This document shows positions 22,428 to 32,820 of a DNA stretch of 64,000 nucleotides, in pieces. Within the stretch, counting starts at the first letter, position 1. Every line of letters starts with the position of its first letter. Source of the DNA: Sphaerulina vaccinii (lineage: Eukaryota; Ascomycota; Dothideomycetes; Mycosphaerellales; Mycosphaerellaceae); assembly GCA_022570795.1 (NCBI GenBank), contig JAKUDP010000006.1, forward strand, positions 1,116,001 through 1,180,000, read 5' to 3'. The notes under the pieces were generated by a model. That model ran no database searches. It was given only the letters and a program-made list of their open reading frames with translations, and was not told the origin of the DNA. The position numbers were made by a program, and so were the translations under genes.

Positions 22428-25400
22428 ATGGGCAACATCTCCAGCAGACCAGACGAGGAAGGGTCAATATGCTTGAGCGACCAGACGCGCTTCTCTATTG
22501 CCAGCATCAATGTCACAAACTCGCGTGGCCAGACGTTGCTCAGAGTGTCGCCCAATGCATATCCCGCAACCCGGTTCAGCGCGCAAAAGGACACTGGCGA
22601 CGACAGTCCAATCGACTACGTCCAGGACCCGGAGAGCCTGCTTCATGGCCTCTCACCTGCATTCTTGATCCGTCTCTCAAACATTGACGATCTCAACTTC
22701 CACTTCACATTCATCATTCGACAGCAGGGGCAATCAGCGGTGAATTCGAATAGCACAACCGGACCAACATGCGACACTTCGATATCAGGGCTGACCTATG
22801 TCTTCGCGTCAACGCCGAAGGAGGTCGATCACTTGGTGGTGCGCGAGTTTCATACGGACCCGAACTTGCACAAGAACGCGAACGTGCAACTAGTGGGGGA
22901 CTATTCAACAGCAGGGAACGCGAGTGCACAATTCAGTTGGACATGGAAGTGGCGGCCGCCGAAGCAGTCTGAAGATCGAGGCGGAGGATGGCGCAACAGT
23001 TGCAGCTTTGTTGAGTACAATCAGCGGTCGCACAAGTTGCAGACACTGGCAAGCTTCAGTTTCTGGGTGCAGAACACCCAGCGATTCCTGAGCGCATCCC
23101 CTCGAACGCCCATGCTCGACATCAACATGCCTAGCATGCCTACGAGGCTCCGAGTACCGTCCACACAATCGATCGAGTCGAGGGTCAGCAACGTGAGTGA
23201 CTCGGAAGGAGAGGGCAGTTATCAGGACTACAAGGACAAGGATATGCCGCAATCGCCTACGTTCGAGCCTATACCGGAGAATGGTCTGGGTTTGATACCG
23301 ACGCTGACTGCGCAGTCTATGGCTGGGTTGGTGAAAGTCGATGTAGCGACATGCAAGCCAGGGGAAGATCCGTCTCTTAATGAGGATGGACCACTTTTCC
23401 GAGCAACGATGCGATCACTCGAGCAAAAGACGAGCAATATGCGGACACGGATGAAGAAAGTGCTGAAGACGGCAGAAGCTGCCGAGTCTGCACAACAGGC
23501 TTGTAACCAGGCTGTCGCAGACTTCACCAATGCGCTACGAGATGCAGCCACATCGAATGCCAACGCAGTGCAGCCGGCGCTAGATCATTACTTCGAAAAG
23601 ATTGCGAAAGAGATATTACATTACGAGAAGCAGAATACGGTGAATCTGCAGAAGCTCATCATTGAGCCTGTCAGTAAGCTGTACAACTTTGAGATCAAAC
23701 AAGCAGACAGCAAGAAGCGGGAGTTCGAAGAAGAAAGTAAGGACTACTACGCCTTCGTGGGCAAGTACCTTGGCCAGAGGACAGAGTCCCTCAAGGAGAA
23801 GAAGGTCGTACGAAGCGATGAGAAGTATCAGAACAAGCGAAGGACTTTCGAACTCAAACGCTTCGACTACTCGAGCTTCATGCACGACCTGCATGGCGGT
23901 AGAAAGGACCAAGAAGTCCTATCGCATTTGACGAAGTATGCAGATGCACAAGCAAAGAGCTATCTCACAACAGCCAAGAAGGTTGAAGAGATGGTTCCTC
24001 AACTTGATGCGTTGGTCGCCGAAGTCAAGATGGCAGACCAAGACTTCAAGCTGTTGCGCCAGGAACGAGAGGAGAAGCGTCGCGCTCTGGAGACAAGCAC
24101 CAAACTGACGAGTGAAGATGGCAACGTTGCGCCAACGGGTGGTTTGACGCATTCCAGCTCAACAAGAGATTCACTGCGACCTGGAGACGGCCTACCTGCA
24201 CGATCTACAAGTCTCAGTGGCAATGCGATACTATCACAATCACCGCCAAGTGCGGGTGGCCTCTCTACATATCAGCCAATGAACAACGGCATGCTGAACA
24301 CACCTGCGAGCTCAACATCGACGTCTGCTATCAGTCCAGCAAGCAAGTTCAAAGGCATACGAGACCTCGAAGACAACTCCGGCGCCACGATTAACGGCGG
24401 CGCAATGCGCAAAGAAGGTCTTCTATGGGCTCTGAGCAGACCCGGCAGTCACGTTGATCCCAAAGGCATCACGAAACCTGGTTGGCACAAGTTCTGGATC
24501 GTGCTCGACCAAGGCAAGCTCTCAGAGTATGTCAACTGGAAGGACAAGCTTGATCTGCACATGGATCCGATTGATCTTCGAATGGCTTCAGTTCGAGAAG
24601 CGCGTAATGCTGATCGTCGGTTCTGCTTCGAGGTCATTACACCCCAGTTCACACGCGTGTACCAAGCACCATCAGAGGACGACCTCCGAGCTTGGATCGG
24701 CGCCATCAACAACGCGCTGCAGAGTGCGTTCGAAAATAAGAATCAGCCATTACCTGCATCGCCATCTCCGGCTGTCAGTTCACATCGCAAGGATATCGCA
24801 GCGGTCCTCACTGGCAAGAGCTCATCTTTCTCTGGTCACAGGCAAGTATCGAATCCGAACAGGCACTCTGCTTCAGGGGCCGTGAGCAGGCACGCCACTA
24901 CCGGCGACAAGCCTGCCTACAAGCGTGTCGACACCGAGCCAGAACCCTCTGCACTCCTGCAGCGGATAAAGAACGCTGACGAGGGCAACCGAGTGTGCGC
25001 TGACTGCGGATCTGATGCAAAGGTGGATTGGTGCTCCATCAATCTCGGAATCCTGCTATGTATCGAGTGCAGCGGTATACATCGCTCTCTGGGCACGCAC
25101 ATCTCCAAGGTGCGCGGCTTGACTCTGGACACCTCATTTGCTACACAAGATATCATCGAGGTCCTGCTCTTGATCGGCAATCGTGTTAGTAACATGATAT
25201 GGGAGGCCAAGCTCGATGGCTTTCTAAAGCCGTCACCACATTCGACGCGAGACCAGAGGTTGCACTTCATCACTGCGAAATACAGCGATCGCACATATGT
25301 ACAGGCATCAGCAGCGCCAGTCTCGCCTGACGAATACCTCTTGACCAGTATTAAGAAGAATGATATCCAGAGCGTCCTTCACGCGCTGGCGCTGCGTGCG

Positions 25401-25892
25401 AATCCAAACGCTCACGATCGAGTACGAGCAACACATGCTGTCTACTTGGCACTAGCAGCTGCAGATCCTGCAGCACCAGGTAGTGGATACACGCATTTGG
25501 CATCACCAAGTATTAGGGCAACCTCAGGCTCTTCGGTCATGGCGCCTCCACGACCGTCTAGTCCTCTGCCGCGGAAGCCTTTTCCTCTTGCCGAGATGCT
25601 TTTGCAGAATGGCGCCGACATCCCAGTCGAACCTTCACCATTCCCGCTCTCCGATCATGCCAAGATGTACCTCGAGCTCAAGAAAGAGCAACGTATGGGC
25701 AAGACAGAAGCAAGCGCAGGCATGGAAGCGAACGGCGACAACCTATCGCCTCTGCCCAACTCCGCCATGGGCACAACACCAGGTAGTCTGTCTCGAGACC
25801 GAGAAAAGCTTCTGCATCGAAATAGCAGTGGAAGGCCCAAGAGTCGGGCGTCCCTTGCCTCAGATGCCATCGAGGGCTTTGTGAAGAAGTAG
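22428..25892 (+). CDS. ArfGAP with coiled-coil/BAR-like region and PH domain, N-myristoylation signal
   Basis: Single-exon ORF of 1154 aa. The start is the ATG at 22428 rather than the upstream GTG, giving MGNISSRP, a textbook N-myristoylation motif (Gly2, Ser6). Order: a beta-rich N-domain (1-210), a Ser/Pro linker, a long charged helical region resembling a BAR domain (about 300-560, with KQNTVNLQKLIIEPV and FVGKYLGQRTESLKEKK), a low-complexity linker, a PH domain (about 660-770, KEGLLWAL...WHKFWIVLDQGKLSEY...DDLRAWIGAINNAL), an ArfGAP zinc finger (about 840-950, CADCGSDAKVDWCSINLGIL then CIECSGIHRSLGTHISKVR) and a disordered tail. The finger Cys4 and the catalytic Arg are present. Family role: stimulates GTP hydrolysis by Arf at Golgi, endosome or plasma membrane. 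Most similar to ACAP/Csx2-type fungal proteins. The frame continues after the stop (see 25893-26240). Confidence 0.92.
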   Translation: MGNISSRPDEEGSICLSDQTRFSIASINVTNSRGQTLLRVSPNAYPATRFSAQKDTGDDSPIDYVQDPESLLHGLSPAFLIRLSNIDDLNFHFTFIIRQQGQSAVNSNSTTGPTCDTSISGLTYVFASTPKEVDHLVVREFHTDPNLHKNANVQLVGDYSTAGNASAQFSWTWKWRPPKQSEDRGGGWRNSCSFVEYNQRSHKLQTLASFSFWVQNTQRFLSASPRTPMLDINMPSMPTRLRVPSTQSIESRVSNVSDSEGEGSYQDYKDKDMPQSPTFEPIPENGLGLIPTLTAQSMAGLVKVDVATCKPGEDPSLNEDGPLFRATMRSLEQKTSNMRTRMKKVLKTAEAAESAQQACNQAVADFTNALRDAATSNANAVQPALDHYFEKIAKEILHYEKQNTVNLQKLIIEPVSKLYNFEIKQADSKKREFEEESKDYYAFVGKYLGQRTESLKEKKVVRSDEKYQNKRRTFELKRFDYSSFMHDLHGGRKDQEVLSHLTKYADAQAKSYLTTAKKVEEMVPQLDALVAEVKMADQDFKLLRQEREEKRRALETSTKLTSEDGNVAPTGGLTHSSSTRDSLRPGDGLPARSTSLSGNAILSQSPPSAGGLSTYQPMNNGMLNTPASSTSTSAISPASKFKGIRDLEDNSGATINGGAMRKEGLLWALSRPGSHVDPKGITKPGWHKFWIVLDQGKLSEYVNWKDKLDLHMDPIDLRMASVREARNADRRFCFEVITPQFTRVYQAPSEDDLRAWIGAINNALQSAFENKNQPLPASPSPAVSSHRKDIAAVLTGKSSSFSGHRQVSNPNRHSASGAVSRHATTGDKPAYKRVDTEPEPSALLQRIKNADEGNRVCADCGSDAKVDWCSINLGILLCIECSGIHRSLGTHISKVRGLTLDTSFATQDIIEVLLLIGNRVSNMIWEAKLDGFLKPSPHSTRDQRLHFITAKYSDRTYVQASAAPVSPDEYLLTSIKKNDIQSVLHALALRANPNAHDRVRATHAVYLALAAADPAAPGSGYTHLASPSIRATSGSSVMAPPRPSSPLPRKPFPLAEMLLQNGADIPVEPSPFPLSDHAKMYLELKKEQRMGKTEASAGMEANGDNLSPLPNSAMGTTPGSLSRDREKLLHRNSSGRPKSRASLASDAIEGFVKK

Positions 25893-26240
25893 AACTCTAT
25901 CACGCCGGTGCCATTCACTCTTGACTCGGAGCTGATGTCTACCAGTAGAAGAGACAGTCTACTCGACTCACCTGAACGAGCGCTACGTCACGCAAAATCG
26001 TTGAAGGACAGAACAAGAGCACACTACCGCACCTTCGATGGCGCTGCAGATCTCTTCGCGGGGCGAGAGACAACGGCTTTCAAGCTCTTGCCACGAGGTC
26101 CGATAATGATGGGTATACGGGACAGGATATCTGATTTGAGGAAACGAGCGCAGTCTGATCCTGCGCGATTGGAAGGTAGTGGACAGCAGGAGAAAAGGAC
26201 AGGTCTGCTTACACGTGTAAAGAGTACAGGATGTTGTTGA
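25893..26240 (+). other. In-frame open extension behind the ArfGAP stop codon
   Basis: After the TAG at 25890-25892 the same frame is open for 115 codons to a TGA at 26238-26240. The translation is protein-like: LDSELMSTSRRDSLLDSPER, KSLKDRTRAHYRTFDGAADLF, GIRDRISDLRKRAQSDPARLE, and it ends in STGCC, with a C-terminal Cys-Cys. It contains Met codons (first at 25935), so it could also be a separate small gene. Read-through, a nonsense allele or chance are alternatives. The stop context TAG-AAC is not the TGA-CTA context known from fungal programmed read-through. Confidence 0.4.
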
Positions 26241-26995
26241 TATGAGATGATGATGCGTCAACGCGTGTAGCGTTCCTGCGACGTCTTGTCTACTGTGGAT
26301 ACATATTGTTCTCCTGGACAAGGTCAGGGATGGAAATAATGCATAATGGGTAATGAAAGATATCCCGAGAAGAAACAACAAACATACTTGCACCACTTTC
26401 CTGCTCTCTCACTTACTTCTTTTCCTCCTCTCGCACCTTGCACGCTTCCTTTCACTATGCTACATCGAGTCCCACCGCCTCTAGAACCCATTTGCAATGT
26501 TCTAGCATCGTGGTGGGAAAAGTAGACACGAGCTGATATCGGGCACTGGTCATAATCTCATATATGCCCAATCTCTGGAAAGTCGGAGATTCGAGGTTTT
26601 CGAGCTGTACCTCGCAAAGTGAGGTGGATTATCGTAGAACCCCTCCGATATAGTGACATTGGGCCGCGAATATGGCACGGTGAGTATGAACATCGTAGAT
26701 CAAGAGTTGAGCATGTTGTCGTCGTTACGTTTGTGTTGCATAACCCTAAGCTCAGATCTTGGCGTTGAACGAACCATCCACGGTTCAGAGGAGAGTTGCC
26801 CAGTATTGGGCGAGGGAGAGCATTGAACTTCGGCCAGTGCTGAATGTGGGCCAATATTGAACGTGGATTGAACCTCAATACACAATATCTTCCTTTACAT
26901 TAATCTTAACATCCAAGCTATTCTGTAGCTTGCTAAGTACTGTTCACATGCCATGAAATCGCAAACCATATCGTCATATGCTCTGCTGATGCTCC
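26241..26995. other. Interval without a supported gene
   Basis: 755 bp between convergent genes. Several overlapping ORFs below 140 codons have no motifs. Near 26815-26875 the sequence repeats ATTGAAC and CCAATATTG-like words. Nothing else recognised. Confidence 0.55.
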
Positions 26996-27616
26996 TTACA
27001 ACAATGCAACAGCACCCATACCCATAGCGAGAAGACCTGCAGCGATTTGAGGAGCAAGAGTCTCTTGCGCCCCTGAGCCTGAAGCGACTGTGCTTGCTAC
27101 TCCGCCAGCGCCAGATGTGATCGTAGATGCAACGCCGCCTGCGCCGGATGTGACGACTGTTGCGACGGATTCGGCTCCAGATGTCTGAAAGTGGCAGTGT
27201 TAGCACGTGGTTCTGCGAGTGTCTCTCATATGCTGATTGACTTACAATCGTGCTGACGACGTTTCCAGCTCCATCGGTTACTGTTGAGTAAACTCCAACT
27301 GCGCCGCTTGTCACGGTGCTGAACACTCCGTCTGCGCCAGAGCTGGAGATGGATTGGTCAGTCCTATGTCTTTACGAGCATCCGTATTGTTTCCAATCAG
27401 GAAGACTTACGTGACTGTGCTGAACACGCCCTCAGCACCTGATGTGACTGTGCTGAACACTCCCTCAGCACCTGATGTGACGGTATCGAACACACCCGTG
27501 ACGCCTGACGCAACTGTTGATGCTACGCCACCGAGTGCTGAAGTAATTTGGTCGCCAATGTCTTGAGAGGCGACCATGGCGACTGGGGCCAGGAGGATGA
27601 GCTGCTTGATCTGCAT
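26996..27616 (-). CDS. Repeat-containing secreted protein with GPI-type C-terminus (163 aa)
   Basis: Three exons: 27411-27616, 27246-27342, 26996-27184; introns 68 and 61 nt, GTAAGT donors and CAG acceptors, phases consistent. Signal peptide MQIKQLILLAPVAMVASQ. The mature protein is built from an 11-residue unit of the form TSGAxGVxSTV, repeated about eight times and decaying towards the C-terminus (TSGAEGVFSTV, TSGADGVFSTV, TSGAVGVYSTV, TSGAGGVASTI). The end is hydrophobic with small residues before it (GLLAMGMGAVALL), consistent with GPI attachment. No Cys. Probable wall surface protein, heavily O-mannosylated. Two adjacent units are almost identical at DNA level (27412-27477). The start is set by the signal peptide; an upstream in-frame Met at 27700 is ignored. 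Confidence 0.75.
27412..27477. repeat. 33-bp tandem repeat, two units, in coding sequence
   Basis: Units 27412-27444 and 27445-27477 differ at one base. They encode consecutive TSGAEGVFSTV-type units, immediately next to the exon 1 donor. Near-identity suggests recent unit duplication and possible length variation between strains. Confidence 0.85.
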
Positions 27617-28414
27617 GATTGATATTGCTTGACTGTGTAGTTGACGGAATGGATCAAACTGTTGAACGTAGTTAAAGAAGCAGTCTACGAATGTATACAA
27701 AGGTATGAAGGCAAGACTTACGCGTTCCTGCTGGGCAATGGCAAAAGCTGAAAATAGAAAGTCTTTGTGTAGCTGATGAAGTTTGGATGTGTAGAGATGG
27801 AGGCTGAGCGAACGCCTCTGTACTTACGCAAAAATCCTACCTCAGGTGATGTCTTTCAACTGTAATTGCATATGATGTCAAGGCTAACGCTGGCTGGTTG
27901 GTAGGAGAATGCTTGGTATCAGCATGAGACTCGTGCGGCTCGTTCGCCTCTTCTCCTTTCGCGTGCAAGTTCCAAGTTAACGAGGAAGAAGTGGTACGGT
28001 GACGCGCGCGCTTCTAGCGGCGGAGTGCATTGCCGTCCGCGGAGCCTTTGTGGCTTTGACCTCTGACGGAATGTGGTGGTGATGTGAGCATGTTGTTGCT
28101 TGTGATCACGCGATCTTCCTCGTTTCGTGCCATGTCTTGTTGAGCTCGTGTCATCCTTTGAATGATGAGAACCTGATGCCAGCACACGAAGAATCATGTT
28201 GCAGCTCATCAAGCTGAAGCCGAGAAGTCTTGAAGTGCTTACTCACTTTCTGCGCTATGGCCAGAATGCGGCAATGCTTCAGCGGGAGTATCCATTCCAT
28301 CAAGCCGAGCAAACCGAGGCTGACTCGTTCCACTTCACGACATGTTTGTAGACGCGACTTCAACATATGAGTGTTTGGTCGTGATATCGCACTCCATCAG
28401 GGCGACAGCACAAG
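27617..28414. other. Divergent promoter region of the repeat protein and PEX10
   Basis: About 800 bp between divergent starts. Short minus-strand ORFs at 27919-28366 lack motifs. It contains a GACGCGCGCGCTTC patch near 28001. No RNA gene seen. Confidence 0.55.
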
Positions 28415-29596
28415 ATGTCGGACTACGTCCGCGACAGCGACAAGCCCGTCTCGGAGGATGCTACGCGGAACTTCAACTACCCCTGGGCAGCAGCGCCAGA
28501 CATGATCCGGTCCAGTCAGAAAGACGCATACTTCCAATCGGAACTCCTCAAGCAACTCTCAGCTGTGATCCGCTCCCTCTATGGCACGCGGTCAGAGCAC
28601 AAATGGGCCTCCGAAGCCTCAGTCTTCACAGAACTTCTGTACTTGGGCCTAACAACCTTCATCGGAAACCGCACTTTGGGAGAAGAGTACTGCGATATAG
28701 TCCAGGTCGAAGATGACACGCATCGTCTACCTTCAATTACCAGACGCTCTGGATATATTTTATCTTCTGTCCTCCTGCCATACATCTTGACGCGGTTCCT
28801 GCCTGCCTTCCGGAAACGTATACGTGCGAAACTGGAGAAAACACTTAAGAGAGCTCATCATCGACGCGTATCAGATTCTGTAAAGATGCAAAACCCGCCA
28901 AAGAAGGTCAATCAGTTCCAGGAGTACATCTTGAAGCATCTGGACTCTCTCACATCTCCAGCGCCGGTCTATGCGGTCTCCTTGGCAATCTTCTACTTTA
29001 CTGGAGCATACTACCAACTTTCCAAGCGCATCTTCGGCCTACGATATGTCTTCACGCGAAAACTTACCGAAGGCGATCAGCGGGCTGGTTATGAAGTGCT
29101 GGGAGTGTTGCTGGTAGTACAAATGGTCGTCCAAGGATACTTGCATATGAAGACTACATACACAAATGTCCAGGCCCAGAATGTAGTCCAGCCAACAGCG
29201 ACCCAAAGCGGACTCTTGAATGGTTCCGGAACAGCGATCATTGATGAAGGCATCGAACTTGGAACGGAGAACCCTTTCAACACTCCATTGCTTTTCGAGT
29301 CAAATCCCTCGGGAAACTCTCCTGAGGATATCGCGAGAAGAGTGGCTCAGACGACTCACACGCCTCAAGTGAAAGGCCATACACACGATTTGAAGGATGA
29401 TGAGACGATGCAGTGGATCGGAGATCAGGCGAGGAAATGTACTTTGTGCTTGGAGCCCATGAAAGACCCAAGCGTGACGACGTGCGGTCATGTCTTCTGC
29501 TGGAGTTGTGTGACGGACTGGCTGAGAGAGCAGCCGATGTGCCCACTCTGTAGACAAGGAGCTTTGGTGCAGCATGTTTTGCCGCTAAGAGGGTGA
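28415..29596 (+). CDS. PEX10: Peroxin-10, peroxisomal RING E3 ubiquitin ligase
   Basis: Single exon, 393 aa. Pex10 sits in the peroxisomal membrane with Pex2 and Pex12 and ubiquitinates the import receptor Pex5 so that it can be recycled or degraded. The N-terminal half carries the Pex2/Pex12 domain with several hydrophobic segments (SVLLPYILTRFLPAF; YAVSLAIFYFTGAYYQLSKRIF; YEVLGVLLVVQMVVQGYLHM). The C-terminus is a C3HC4 RING: CTLCLEPMKDPSVTTCGHVF then CWSCVTDWLREQPMCPLC, all eight ligands present. The N-terminal segment SSQKDAYFQSELLKQL is characteristic of Pex10. Length is as expected for filamentous fungi. No intron seen. Confidence 0.93.
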   Translation: MSDYVRDSDKPVSEDATRNFNYPWAAAPDMIRSSQKDAYFQSELLKQLSAVIRSLYGTRSEHKWASEASVFTELLYLGLTTFIGNRTLGEEYCDIVQVEDDTHRLPSITRRSGYILSSVLLPYILTRFLPAFRKRIRAKLEKTLKRAHHRRVSDSVKMQNPPKKVNQFQEYILKHLDSLTSPAPVYAVSLAIFYFTGAYYQLSKRIFGLRYVFTRKLTEGDQRAGYEVLGVLLVVQMVVQGYLHMKTTYTNVQAQNVVQPTATQSGLLNGSGTAIIDEGIELGTENPFNTPLLFESNPSGNSPEDIARRVAQTTHTPQVKGHTHDLKDDETMQWIGDQARKCTLCLEPMKDPSVTTCGHVFCWSCVTDWLREQPMCPLCRQGALVQHVLPLRG

Positions 29597-30164
29597 AGGA
29601 GTTGGGTCACAGGATGTTGCTCTCAGCCGCTATCTCGTTATCAGTCGCGTGTGCTGCAGTGGGAGCAGAAGAGATGCAGAACAGAGGCTCTTGTCGCAGT
29701 GGAAGCACGAAGGTCTCCAGCTGAAGTCTGAGTTCTGTACACCTGAACGCCGACTCTTCACTGTTGCGCGAGGCCAGACGTGCGAGGACTGTGTACACCG
29801 AAAAGTAGTTGCCGAGCTCTTCGTATGCGGCTCAAAAAGCATGGTGTGGCGTTGCATATGCATGGTTCTAGATCAGGCGATCCTGTCGGCTAGCTTCCAG
29901 AGCACATGCCAAGGCTGCTGCACTTACTACTTCAAAAGCTCTGTGTAGCGAACATGCATACTAGATATACGGCGCTGCTGCATCTGTACGATCCAGATAT
30001 CGCTCAAGCCCGGTCGCGTGCATGCCACGCGATATGTGTAGCGTGGACTCGGGTCCGACCATGGCACCTTCAATAGGCATTGACAGTCCGTAGCCAGCTG
30101 GAGCATCACTTTTGAGGCCTTTCGCATCCTCTGCGTGGACTGACATCGAATCGAACACTGCACT
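29597..30164. other. Interval without a supported gene
   Basis: 568 bp between two same-strand genes. ORFs on both strands overlap and have no motif. It contains the presumed PEX10 terminator and the promoter of the next gene; nothing specific can be recognised. Confidence 0.55.
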
Positions 30165-32133
30165 ATGGGCAAATCCGAGGTAGTTGTCGTCAGCAATGAG
30201 CTTAAAGACGTAGAGTCTCTCGGTGGAGCTGCCAGCCACGACGCAAGAGTCCTGGTGGAAGACTGGCCTACAGAGGCAAGCAAGCTCGAACGCTATCAGC
30301 AGGAATGGACAACCTTCGCATACGACATCATTCTCATCGTCCTCCCACTTGGCCTCCTCGCGAAAGCAATCGTTGCAGCGGTGTTTGGCACTCGCATGAG
30401 CACTGATGGCAACCTCGACCTCCTGCCCACGCAAGTCAAGATCTTGGCCCAAGTCGATGATCAGCTGGTTACGCTGTTTACGATTGTCTTCGCGACAATC
30501 ATCGGGACACTGGTCCGCAGAGTGGCTCTTTGGAGAGCGCAGAAAGGAGCATCAGTGGCCACTCTCGAGCAGCTTCATGCTAGCACAAGCCTTCCGAAAG
30601 CTATCACTTCCATCTGCCATGTCATGTGTGCATCTTGTGGGCCTGATAGATGTAGCTGACGCGGAAAATAGGTCCCTTCGCAGATTCACATTCACCAGCA
30701 TTGCATTAGTGCTGATCTGGTCATGGTACTATCTAGGATCTCAGGCTGCGTCTCGAGAGCTGGCTTTTCACGACAGCGCACATCCTGTTGACATGAAGAT
30801 GGCTTTTGTTAGTCCATCTGCACCATCTGCGGTCGATGAAGGACAGCCCAACTCTCGCGTGCTCGGCAGGACTACTGCACGATACCTGACCAAACTCGAA
30901 GCATCAGGGACACATGCCATGGATATGTCATCGGGCTGGGACGACTCGCGCGAAGCACTTATACCAGTTTGGGACTTTGAATTCGCGAAGGTCTTCGCGG
31001 CTGACAGTCCACACGGAGGACATGGTGTTGGGATAGATGGCTGGTGGGATACAGATCTGCCCACGTATCAAATCTGGTCGTCAGCCATGGGAATACCGTT
31101 CCTAGGCGTTTACAACGGAAGCGACTCGAACCACACCAGCAGCCTTCGCCTCACCGATTATCTCATTAGTCATGTCAGAATGAATACGAGCTACATTCAA
31201 GCCAACTGTTCAGAGATCACAATCAAGGACGGCTCCTTCCATGAGATTACCGGCACAGTAGCACCAACCTTCAATACGATACTGAACATGACAAACGCCA
31301 CTGTACCGACAATCGCAGCATCACGAAACTACGACGGCCAAACTGTAACCACAATGTGCAACCTTACAACAACCCTTGTTGAGCTGGAAATTTCCTGCGC
31401 CCGTGACGGATGCAAGACAACTCGTGCCAGACCGACGACCAATCAACCTCTCACCATTCCATTCTTCTACAACATCACTCTCGGCCAAATCTTCATCGAC
31501 AATATGGTAGCAGCTATAGGAGCCCCGGCCTACGATGGCGAAGACCTCCTCTCCAGCACAAGCAAATGGCAAGATGCACGCAACCAAGTCGATCACGCTT
31601 ATCAGAATACCGAAGGAGTTTCCATCCCGACATTATTACTTCCTGCATCTCGCGGCATGACTCAAGTCATCAATACTTACCTTCAAGCTTCGCAACAAGC
31701 TCTCATCAACAGCACGAACACAGACGCATTAATCGACAGCGTGCTTGGACTCAACAATGCCTATCCCGACACCTTCGAAAGAATTACGATGCACGGCGCT
31801 CCATACGCTCCTCAGAATCGTATCTCCTATCCTTGGCTGATCATCGACTTCGTATCTTGTGTCGTTCTACTCGCATGTTCGATTTTGGCTATTATACTTG
31901 GGAGATGTACACTTGCACCGGATGTGTTCGGTTATGTCTCGTCCTTGACACGTGATAACCCACATCTGAATCTACCTGATGGCGGGTCCATGATGCCTGG
32001 ACTAGAAAGAGCAAGGAGGTTGAAGGGTGTTGAGGTACAGATTGTCGATGTTGGTGAGGGAGTTGGGAGGGTTGGGTTGACGGTTGCGGGGAGTGGGAGA
32101 GAACATTTGAAGAAAGGGAAGGAGTTCATGTAG
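30165..32133 (+). CDS. Polytopic membrane protein with large glycosylatable external domain (640 aa)
   Basis: Two exons, 30165-30625 and 30672-32133, with a 46-nt intron (GTGTGC donor, GCTGAC branch, AATAG acceptor, phase 2). Hydrophobic segments lie at about residues 50-74 (YDIILIVLPLGLLAKAIVAA), 100-120 (LVTLFTIVFATIIGTLV), 157-178 (TFTSIALVLIWSWYYLGSQA) and near the C-terminus (IIDFVSCVVLLACSILAIIL). The intron lies just before the third of these, and splicing gives a continuous helix. About 380 residues between the third and fourth segments carry many N-x-S/T sites (NHTS, NTSY, NMTN, NATV, NLTT, NITL) and Cys residues, so they should be extracytoplasmic. This layout is common among fungal membrane proteins of unknown function. 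No family name can be given. Confidence 0.75.
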
Positions 32134-32820
32134 AATGAATGAATGAGTGAATGAATGGATGCATGCCTAGTACGCTACTATACTTCAACCTTACCATATG
32201 TATTCATTCTGCTTCTCTCTCTCATGCGATGAAAGGACCGGCAAAAAGCCAAAACCCACGCCGATGCAGCTATTGAATACTTTCAGGTAATCTGAGCGTC
32301 GTCCCCTTAGCATTTGTTACGTACACTAGCATGAACGTCTAAGTAGACCACGACGTACAGTATTACCGCTACATGACGCAAGGCTACTGAAAGAGGCTGA
32401 TTTCATGAATAATATGTAAGTCTCGCCAGGAGAGCATGGCGCTGTGGCCTTGCGTGAATTTGCTTCTTCTCGGTCTTTCAGTTTGCAGCTCTAGTATGGC
32501 AGCGTAGTGTGGACAGCATTACATAGAGGGTGGATCTGACGATGGTTCATAAGACTGACTCTCTTTCGAATTCTTAATCGTCATATGTACACTATGTTAT
32601 GTGACTGTCTCATGAAACAAACGCCCGCAAATGTTGGTATCATCGTTTCAATCTAAGCAACAACGCCCAACCGACCTAACTATGCGCACCTACATTTGCA
32701 ATCATTCTCGATATGCAAGCGCCTTTCTTGGATAGGCTCTCTCTGAATTACGAATGATTTCTGTGAGGAGGTGGGGGCCGCTTGCAAAGCCGCAGTGATT
32801 GCAAAGGTCCGTGAGAATGG
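32134..32820. other. Convergent intergenic region with (GAAT)n repeat
   Basis: 687 bp between the 3' ends of two convergent genes. A short imperfect GAAT/GAGT/GGAT tetranucleotide repeat lies at 32133-32158, right behind the stop at 32133. The rest is AT-richer than its surroundings, with no ORF of interest. Confidence 0.65.
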
